64,000 nucleotides of DNA. Source: Dipteris shenzhenensis (Eukaryota > Polypodiophyta > Polypodiopsida > Gleicheniales). Under the pieces are notes generated by a model. That model ran no database searches, was not told the DNA's origin, and saw nothing but the letters and a program-made list of their open reading frames with translations. Positions 56,936 through 64,000 of this stretch are shown here, piece by piece (the stretch's first letter is position 1; the number at the start of each line of letters is the position of its first letter). The stretch is taken from NCBI GenBank assembly GCA_047967505.1, contig CM106540.1. One strand, written 5' to 3'. A program made the position numbers and the translations under genes.

Positions 56936-57045
56936 GGGGGTTTTATTTATCCTCATGATTTCACGATGTATTCCACTTTGAGCTTGCTCTCGCGGGTTTT
57001 TTCTCTTACTTAATAGAAGTCTCTTTCTTGAAAAAAAAAAAAAAT

Positions 57046-57055
57046 TGATGAGGAG
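57046..57055. repeat. Target-site duplication, right (LINE copy D)
   Basis: TGATGAGGAG matches 50358-50367. Confidence 0.75.
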
Positions 57056-58379
57056 TTCCCTCTAGGGGATCCCAATCTACTAAGCTACTCTCTGCTCCCC
57101 AGCTCCTCGTTCCCCTTCTCCTTCGTTGCTCCTTGCATTGCTCCCTCCCGGCCCTACTCCTCTCCTCCCCGTCGTGCACTTTCACCCCCCCTCCTGTCGC
57201 GGCATTCTGCCCCCTCCCGCGCTTCGCTTTGCCTCCCGCCACGTCACTCTGTCCCCCTCCCCGCTGCGCCTCGCTTGCCTCCCCTGCCACACGCCATCAC
57301 ACCCCCCATTCACTGCGCCTCTTCTTGCCTCCCATACCTCTCTCCTCCCCCCCGGGTCTCTTCTCTACTCTGCCTCCCCGTGCCTTCTCTGCCACCTTCG
57401 CTCCAACTCCGCCTCCCCTGCGCCTTTTTCACGCCTGCCTAATCCTCTCCCCCTCTTGCGTGCAGGCTATTTTTTTTTTTTGGGAAAAAAAAAGTAGTTT
57501 TATATTATGTCTCAAGAGGTTGATAATCACATAAAGTTTTAATTACAACTGGTTCCACCAATACATTTGAGAAATCAAAATAGAAAAAGGGAGAGCAAAT
57601 AAAGATCATACATCAGTTATAGATTGAGGGTCTATTGGTTTTGCTTTGAAGTCTTTGATTAGTGCCTTGCCATTGTAAGTTTTCTACAATCCACACTGGA
57701 AGTCCTTTCAACTTGTTAGATTCTCTAAGTATCTGTATGCCACCCTTGCCTTTGTTGTCAGAATGGTGCGATAGCGACGGACATAGCTGCGGCTAATGAA
57801 AGAACACTGAGCATAGCACGTATACGACGAAGACTCGTAGTGGCTCTTGGAAAAAGAAACAATGTCAATCCGATCAAACCAGAGGTTACGAATGGGCATG
57901 ATGGGACAATCCAAGCACATTCATGCTCTTCCTCCTCCTCCCTCTGGCACGCTTTCTTCGATGCCCTTCCGTGCAATTTTCTTTTCTTCTCCCCCTCCCT
58001 TTCTTTCTGCAGTGCTAGCCTCCGCCCCCCCTGCGAGAGTTTTTCTTCCTTGTTTTCTTGCCTTTTTGCCTTTTCTTGGAGCAGCCACAGTTAGGCACAC
58101 CAGCCACCTGTGATGGGGCTGGGATGAGTCTCGTGGGATGAGTCTCGTGGGCTCCTTCTGAGGCCCCTGGGAGAAAGACATGAGCAAATTGCACTTCTTG
58201 AGCAACCTGGAGAAGTAGTGGCATCCCGGGCTGCTTGAATGTGGCTCAAGTTTAGTTCAGTTCTCAGCCTGAGGGTCAAACCATCTGCAGCTCAAGCGAG
58301 GCCTTTTCCTTTCTTTCTTTTTGAAGCTTTGGGTTAATTGTTGACACTTGGAAGAAAGAGAACTTGGTGGCGACTTCTG
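57056..58379. other. C/T-rich tract and unassigned intron sequence
   Basis: 57110-57475 is C/T-rich like the LINE leaders and may be the leader of the family-2 LINE remnant that follows at 58380, although about 900 bp of unassigned sequence lies between. Short T and A runs lie at 57470-57492. 57930-58070 is a second, weaker C/T-rich patch. A 12-bp direct repeat (GAGTCTCGTGGG) lies near 58125. No gene is seen. Confidence 0.4.
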
Positions 58380-59113
58380 TTTGGCCAGAAGGGCTCACAT
58401 GCACCTTTGAATCCCCCAGCCATCAAGGTTCTTCCTTCTCCCTAGGACAAGCAACAGGTCAAGAAAGCAATTCAATCCCTCACGGACAGAGCAGAAGTGG
58501 GCCGGATAGTAGGGCTCACCCCTTCCAAGAGCCAGATCCATGACTGGTTACAGGCGAGTTTAGCAGTAGAGGGGGGCCACATCCAAGAGGTCACTATCTA
58601 GATTCTGGCCAGCGCGGGTAGGAGAGTCAAACAGAGTGGAGGAGGTGCCTTTCTTCTCTTACATGATGTGCATCGGGTGACGGATTCAGCTAGAGGCGGC
58701 AGCTTGGACCCCGTTGAGGGAGAGACACTGGGTAGAGCAAGATGTCCCTAGGGAGGTCATCTCACGTTTCTGGCCTCACCTCTGGACCACCCTGAGACCA
58801 CGGAAGATCTCCTACTTTTTCTAGTTGATGGCTCATGGAGGATTGCCCATCGGCCCTTGGCTAGAGCAGATGCGAGTCGATGGCAGGTGCATTTGTTGTG
58901 TAGAGGGTGCGCTGGAGACGATCCCCCACTGCCTGTGGGGTCGTGCAATAGTGCAGAGGATCTAGTTTGCGGCTTTTCGGATATTGGCAAATACTCAATG
59001 GATGCAAAGGGACTTCGCCACTACTCAATGGATGCAAAGGGACTTCACTTGGCAGATGGTAGCATGGCTCACATTGTGCGGGCATGCGTTTTCCATCGAC
59101 CCAATGTTGCCAG
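58380..59113 (+). pseudogene. LINE family-2 remnant: ORF1 start joined to zf-RVT
   Basis: Plus-strand frames give a diverged ORF1 (PPAIKVL, VKKAIQSLTDRAEVGRIVGL, SKSQIHDWLQASL, ASAGRRVKQSGGGAFLLL), aligning in order with the N-terminus of LINE-A ORF1. From about 58800 they give zf-RVT-like sequence (PRKISYF, LMAHGGLPIGPW, CICCVEGALETIPHCLWG) like that at 3100-3300. Everything between is missing. A 36-bp direct duplication (ACTCAATGGATGCAAAGGGA twice) lies at 58993-59045. Confidence 0.6.
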
Positions 59114-59200
59114 TGTTAGAATATGAAACCAAGTTGAGTTAGGTTTGGTGTGTTCTAGTGTGTTCTAGTGTGGCTCTCTGGTTATGTAGATGGAGGAGGG
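59114..59200 (+). mobile_element. LTR start fragment
   Basis: It starts TGTTAGAATATGAAACC and continues with TTTGGTGTGTTCTAGTGTG, resembling the beginning of the TRIM-like LTR at 17110. It fades out within ~90 bp. Confidence 0.5.
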
Positions 59201-59462
59201 CATTCCTCACGTTCTGCGCAGTGAACAAGCGACAAGTAGTGGGTTTGGCCATAGAGGACATATCTAGTGGCATCTGATCTGGGATGTCGTATAAGGAGCG
59301 TGATGGGAATGGTTCGTTTCCCCCTGATAGGAGTCCCTAGCTGATAGTCGAGTCCCCCCCCCCCTTGAAAGGATCCGACCACCTCATCAATCCTGCAAGT
59401 GAGAAAAGTTCACTTCTTACGTCGTGTCAGCCGACGTGAGATGAGATGTGCCTCAGATGAGG

Positions 59463-59600
59463 TTAGGTATCCCAGGGCTTGCTCGCTATGAGGTGAGCTC
59501 TCATCTCTTTACATTCATCATCATACCAGGGGTTCTGAGGCATCTTTCCAATCGGGGCATGTGTGGGTTGAGTCGTAGGGAAAGATATGATGGCAGCCTC
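59463..59600 (-). pseudogene. Small LINE family-3 fragment
   Basis: The minus strand encodes EAAIISFPTTQPTHAPIGKM then NPWYDDECKEMRAHL, matching the endonuclease-RT linker at about 4440-4560 (AAHMSFPATCHSS, NGWYDEECKELRRKL). Confidence 0.6.
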
Positions 59601-59848
59601 TGTTGAAACCAGAGTCAAAGAGTGTCTTTTTAGTGTGTGTTTATTGAGTACTAGAGTAGTACCTAACCTATAAAGGCATTGCACTTTCTCATGTCAAATC
59701 AATCAACTCACTTGGAGCTCTCTTGGTCATGTAAGCTCTATTGGTTATTGCATCCTTTCATTTCTTTTTCTTTCATTTCAGTTATGCTTTCCATTTAGTT
59801 CTTTGCCTTTCCATTTTCCATTCCGTTCCTCCATGCCATGTCTCTTCA
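59601..59848 (+). mobile_element. LTR (248 bp) plus primer site, plus strand
   Basis: It starts TGTTGAAACCAGAGTC and ends in CA two bases before the primer site TGGTATCACAGCC (59851-59863; one mismatch to the usual site). A TATAAAGG box lies at about 59670. The end of the LTR (TTATGCTTTCCATTT, TTCCATTCCGTTCCT) matches the minus-strand LTR at 32000-32306, so it is the same family in opposite orientation. Confidence 0.75.
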
Positions 59849-60366
59849 CGTGGTATCACAGCCACCTCCAAGAGTTTAGGTGAGGAAGGCTAGAAAGGCT
59901 ACTCTCCCTCCTCCTTGGAAGGTCTTCTCTTCCACTTGAGACTTGAACTCTTCTCCTCCTCTACCAGATCCTCACCACCGGCATTGGAGACTTGAAGATC
60001 AAGACATGGAGCTGCTCCTGTTGCCCGAGATATTGATTCTCTCCACCGACATTGGCTGCCTTGACTTGGAGAAGGAGAAGGAGATGACCTTCACGATATT
60101 CATCGACTTTCTGCCTGTGATCTTCATCGACTTGCTGGCCGGAATTTGGAGCTCAGCTCTCCGCAAGTAGCCGGCAGCAAATGCCCTGATGGCCGCCTAG
60201 CTACAGCCACTCCTGCCCAGAAAGCACCCGTTTTCTGAGCAGCGTCCATATCTTGCGACAGAAATGGAATTTCAACCTGCAGTCTGAAGCAAAGTTGTAG
60301 AGCACTTGCGAACTACATTTTTCATCTTTACATCATTTCATTTTGACATCTTGGTGAAAAGTCATG
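59849..60366 (+). mobile_element. Leader of the plus-strand LTR element, truncated
   Basis: The leader matches the minus-strand leader at 31660-31960, including the AGCAAAGTTGTAGAGCACTT region. No gag or pol follows. With 31415-31999 this defines an LTR family with a >500-nt leader and no recognised coding region in this window. Confidence 0.6.
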
Positions 60367-62546
60367 GTCTCTGAAGATACTGATACACTTGGACCTGGAT
60401 TGCTTGTGCAGAGGATGGAATATCCTCATGTTGACATTGATAGTGAGCATGCTCATCAGCCTCATGATAGTCAGGGTTATACACCTGGACCACTAATAGA
60501 TTCCCATGAGACATTGCCCATGAGAGGCAACCCATGGAAAGCAGCAGTGCTTCTACTCATCAAGATCTACTCAGGGGTAGTATATTATAGTATCTCTAGT
60601 AACTTGTGGATCTGGAGCGCTCATGCAGTGCATAAGTTTGAACATGGCTAGGAATTTTGAGTCTTTTTTGTGAGAGTGAATAAACTACTATTGTTAATTT
60701 CAATCAAGCTCAACCACATGAGTGAAGTAGGTCCACATTAAGATAAGGTTGGTGGATACCTATTGCTATTTTGTCAGCTTCCTAGAGTTGTGCTATGTTC
60801 TATTCCAAACGAACTAAGAAATACTTTGTTTATGTTCCTCCATTGTTTGTTATTGTAACAGAACCAAATGTAATTGGAAAGTTTTATATTTTATCCTTGG
60901 GATCCCAATGTTGAGTGCTCTGCTGAATTTTTTTGCCTTTTGTTCTCTTGAGGGATTGTCCAAGCATAAGGCCAATATTTGATATAGATATGTTTGACTT
61001 GCTCCCTATCTTTGCTCCTTCTTAGATATAGAATTTGGCTTGGTGATTTGTATCTAAGTGGCGTGGATCCAGAGTGGTAATATTTGAATTACAAAGTACT
61101 CAATTCCTGATTTACTTTAATTTTCTCAACGAGATTCGATATTGTATAGTGGAGCTGACTGTCAGCCAAGTCACCGAGCTAGATAGTTCACTTGTTCTAG
61201 TACACCACCAACGGAAACAATAGTACAGACTATGAAATCTTGCCGTTTGGATCAATCAGGGTATTTCCAGTAAGAGTTTAAGAGGACACTACCATTATTA
61301 CATTGGTAGGTTGTCCAAGAGAGTTTTGTTTTCAAGGTCACCCAACAGCTATAGCAGTGGATACCTAGCTACAAAGGATGAGATACTTCCTTTATGTCAG
61401 TGTTGGTGTTTCTGGCTCGCACTCATCCTAGGGCTACATGGTCTGTTATCAATGGCCTCCCAATGTCAAATGCCGGTCCCTTAGTGACAGTGATCACAAG
61501 GCTGTTTCACTAGATCTATCATTCCTTCTGCAGAAGGCTCATTATGTTAAATTATTTTTAGCATTGCTAGCTGGACGATTTTGGTGTGTTTGTTGAAGGC
61601 GTATAGTGCAGGGAGACCATCCACAAGATAGAGATAATTTGTCATAAATTTGATCAGAGATTGTAGGCTCTAGGAGAAGCTACAGTGAGACAAATGTCGG
61701 GGTGCTTAGTAGGCCACCATTGACAGTGCAGATTTTCCTGAGACATCTTTTCAGGTCAATTGGAGTTTGGATTTGAGGTGGCATTGCAGAGATCATTGAA
61801 TTGTTGATTATTGCTTGATGTACAGAAGCCATGTGTTCTACTTTCTTGATTTCCATAGTTGTTGTGCTAGGGTCATTTAAATTAGTACTCTCCTCTTGGC
61901 ATAGTCTTATGGGTCAGGAATTACTTTTTTGCACTTCCTCCCCATTCTAAGGACTATAATTACCTGTTTCTGTGAGATGGGGATTCAGGTATGAGTGTAA
62001 GATCAGGCCTATAAGCAACTGGCCTTATGACAGTGAGCACTTAATGTTAATAGGTTTTACAACATATAATACGTTTGATTTGACAATGAGCTGATGATCT
62101 ATCATTCTTGAGGTTAGCTGGTGAGTGACTGACATTGTCAATGGCCATAATATGTGTGTCGCAGTTGATGCTAAGGGTCCAACTGGTTTGTCTTTGTGTT
62201 GTGGCTACTAGGAGTGGGCCTTATAGGGCAACAGCTGACATCTCAGCCAGCGACATCCATTCGGCTCCCACTGCTGTCAAATATTGCGACCTGAATTTGT
62301 TTGCATCAGATCAGTAGCCAATAGGGTTGGTTATATCTGACGTGAGGCACCCCTGTCCCTATCAAGGATATGATCTGGCTCTGGAATGTCCATGTAGTCT
62401 GATAGCTGTACCACTACAAGGATTGCTTGTGCCCTTTGACATGAATATTTATGTTGTAAAAGAAATTTTGTGTTTTCTTAAAAAATGGATGCTACTTTCT
62501 ACTTTAGTCATGTTTCTTACATGAATTAACAATTTTATGCCGCTAG
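60367..62546. other. Intron, no gene seen
   Basis: This is the end of the 14.7 kb DRC1 intron. An ORF of 95 codons at 60364-60651 begins right after the LTR-element leader but has no recognisable motif. The remainder shows no clear element. Confidence 0.5.
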
Positions 62547-63084
62547 GAACAAAGCTGAAATAGATGCTTCTATGAAGAAAGTACGGATGACAGAGAACTT
62601 GATAAAAGAAAGCCTGACAAAGAAGATGGAGGATTATGCAAAGTCGTTGGACACAATTCGGACACAGGATGCTGAAGATTACAATCTCCTGAAAATTAGG
62701 CTTGAAACTGATATTCAAACCCTGGAACAACATCTGGAATCCATGGAAGCAGCTTATCAACTCAACTCAGAGAAATTGGATTATAACTATGGAGTCCTTG
62801 TTGAGAGAGACCATGATAATTATGTTACTGCTGGTCAACAAAAGAGGAAGCTCACCAAACAGCGTGATACACTTTGTACTCTTAAGGGGCGGCATGCAGA
62901 ATATGAAAAGCGTTTTTTTTCACAGAATGGAAAGCTTACAAGTGATTATGAGAAGGTCATAAGGCTACTGCAAGATTTGCAAAGCAAGGAACACCAGCTA
63001 CAAGCAGCTCAAGAAAGACAGCACTGGGAATTCATCTTCATGCATCACCAGTCTCTTGCAGTTCTTGTTAGCAAGCTTCTTCAG
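62547..63084 (+). CDS. DRC1: DRC1 exon, central coiled coil
   Basis: This is a 538-bp exon (acceptor CGCTAG, donor GTAAGA; one base completes the Arg codon from 47832, and it leaves in phase 0). It encodes ~180 residues: NKAEIDASMKKVRMTENL, then EDYNLLKIRLETDIQTLEQH, YQLNSEKLDYNYGVLVERD, QQKRKLTKQRDTL and KLTSDYEKVIRLLQDLQ, ending VLVSKLLQ. The order of YQLN..KL.YN, QQKRK and LTSDY is highly characteristic of DRC1. There is no stop or shift, unlike the transposons around it, as expected of a gene under selection. Confidence 0.93.
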
Positions 63085-63627
63085 GTAAGAAAGTCTACAG
63101 AAATGGTATCATTGCTCCCCTGCCAGCATTTGGTCACTTACTAGAAAATGATACTATGATTTTTTTCTCAAAAATTTCTCTTTGAGTAAGACGTCACAAT
63201 GTAAAACAGAATGAAATCTTTAGTCTGACATCACACTGAAGCTGTAAGGTGTATCTGAAAGAGCATTGCAAGTCTCAAGCTTGAGCTGAAATGGAACACA
63301 ATTCATGATAGATGTGATCTATTAGTAGTCAGTGCTGACCTGTCAAAGGTCCCTATCCTTAGACCTTGAAAAGCATCAATGCATCAATTCAAGTATTATG
63401 ACATGTGTGTATCCATACATAGAATGCAGCTGCAAGAACGTTCCAGTCTGCTAGTATTCATGTGTATGCATGCATACATATCCGTGTGTCTTGAAGCACA
63501 ACAGTCGCTCGTGTGTCCTGTGAGAAATATAAGATGCTTGAATTGAGTAAGGTAGGAATAAAGTACAAACAAACAAACATCGCATGCATATGCCTGCTTG
63601 TTTAAATTATCGATGGGAAGTTGACAG
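63085..63627. other. Intron
   Basis: This is a 543-bp intron with GTAAGA donor and TTGACAG acceptor. No other feature. Confidence 0.6.
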
Positions 63628-63679
63628 GCTGACAAAATGATACACGAGGAGCAGCTAGGTTGGCAATGGTATCCTCCAG
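63628..63679 (+). CDS. DRC1: DRC1 exon (short), GC donor
   Basis: This is a 52-bp exon encoding ADKMIHEEQLGWQWYPP, phase 0 in and phase 1 out. It corresponds to the D.IIH...LG..W..P segment that follows the central coiled coil in DRC1. The downstream dinucleotide is GC (CCAG then GCAAGC), so it would need a GC-AG intron. Confidence 0.65.
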
Positions 63680-63939
63680 GCAAGCAAATACTTGGACTTC
63701 TTGGAGCTTCCATTGCATCAAATTGGAAAGAAGGACAAGGACATCTTTCCAGATTAATTCTTATAAATAGGCGACAATGTTCTTTAGAACCAATCGAACA
63801 ACCACTGGATTCAGACTCAGAGGACTGTGTAAAAATAGGTGGCGTTTTCATTTTTATGCCAGCGGAGATTTCTTACTTGGCTTTTGTCCATAATCCATTA
63901 GAAGTAACTGTTAGTGCCATTGGATTTTCAGTACTGCAG

Positions 63940-64000
63940 AGGAAAGCATGAAGGATATGGTTTTGACATCTAATCCAAAACATACTCTTGGTATCGCAAA
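63940..64000 (+). CDS. DRC1: DRC1 exon, runs off right edge
   Basis: With the acceptor TACTGCAG ending at 63939, the phase-1 codon is completed as Glu and reads EESMKDMVLTSNPKHTLGIA to the window edge. An alternative acceptor at 63930 (TTTTCAG) would need phase 2, which the previous exon does not supply. The sequence is short, so the call rests on frame consistency and position. Confidence 0.5.

Larger units (their letters stand above)
50368..57045 (+). mobile_element. LINE-A copy D (near full length, 6.7 kb)
   Basis: This is the most complete copy of the family. After 23 extra bases come the family 5' terminus (50391), a C/T-rich leader to about 51000, ORF1 (51068-52608), ORF2 overlapping its stop by ATGA at 52605, a 3' UTR ending CTTAATAGAAGTCTCTTTCTTG and a poly-A tail (57031-57044). 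All domains are present: DUF4283-like and CCHC in ORF1; endonuclease, RT, connector and zf-RVT in ORF2. Many point and frame lesions disable it, including a ~23-bp loss at 54480 directly beside the RT catalytic EKAYD. Confidence 0.9.

Noticed and set aside
60364-60651. 95-codon ORF after an LTR-element leader as a gag
   Set aside because: No Gag motif or zinc knuckle, and no homologue in the matching minus-strand element.
63637-63951. 104-codon ORF over the DRC1 3' exons
   Set aside because: It reads through an intron. Only its first residues belong to DRC1 and the rest lacks similarity.

Overview
This is a transposon-crowded stretch of nuclear plant DNA. The only host gene I can support lies on the + strand. 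Six exons (8117-8206, 47266-47400, 47603-47832, 62547-63084, 63628-63679, 63940 to beyond the right edge) join in consistent splice phases into a coiled-coil protein that I recognise as dynein regulatory complex subunit 1 (DRC1/CCDC164), a protein of motile 9+2 axonemes. An axonemal gene next to plant-type retrotransposons (LINEs with DUF4283-like ORF1 and zf-RVT, chromovirus-type Ty3/gypsy, Met-tRNA primer sites) points to a land plant with swimming sperm. The very long introns (39.1 kb and 14.7 kb) fit a fern best; cycad or Ginkgo is possible. The species assignment is inference.

Layout. 1-3042: 5' half of a minus-strand Ty3/gypsy element (gag-protease reading frame, leader, primer site, 5' LTR). 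3043-6329: pieces of three LINEs. 8117-8206: DRC1 exon. 8635-9262: LTR with primer site. 9563-14815: LINE-A copy A (ORF1 intact, RT core deleted), abutting an older inverted LINE piece (to 15870). 16300-17105: decayed integrase. 17110-17920: a TRIM-like LTR pair. 17921-20634: LINE tail plus the 3' end of a minus-strand gypsy element. 20635-32306: a minus-strand LTR-element shell (3' LTR, 5' LTR, primer site) enclosing the 3' part of a plus-strand gypsy element (pol, a 3 kb pyrimidine minisatellite, a post-pol coiled-coil ORF, a 1.1 kb LTR). 33779-39010: LINE-A copy C with an 11-bp target duplication. 39149-46240: an LTR fragment and tandem repeats split by a complete 5.6 kb chromovirus (39817-45432) with a 5-bp target duplication. 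47266-47832: two DRC1 exons. 48331-48891: short LINE insertion with a 12-bp duplication. 50368-57045: LINE-A copy D, the most complete copy (6.7 kb), with a 10-bp duplication. 57056-60366: LINE and LTR debris. 62547-64000: three DRC1 exons.

Nearly all transposon frames carry stops, shifts or deletions. The exceptions are the gag-protease frame at 1-1772 and the LINE ORF1 at 10383-11840. The most unusual item is the post-pol ORF at about 27021-29920. It encodes a Ser/Thr/Pro-rich protein with a long C-terminal coiled coil, and a second diverged copy lies on the opposite strand at about 19950-20600. I recognise no family for it.
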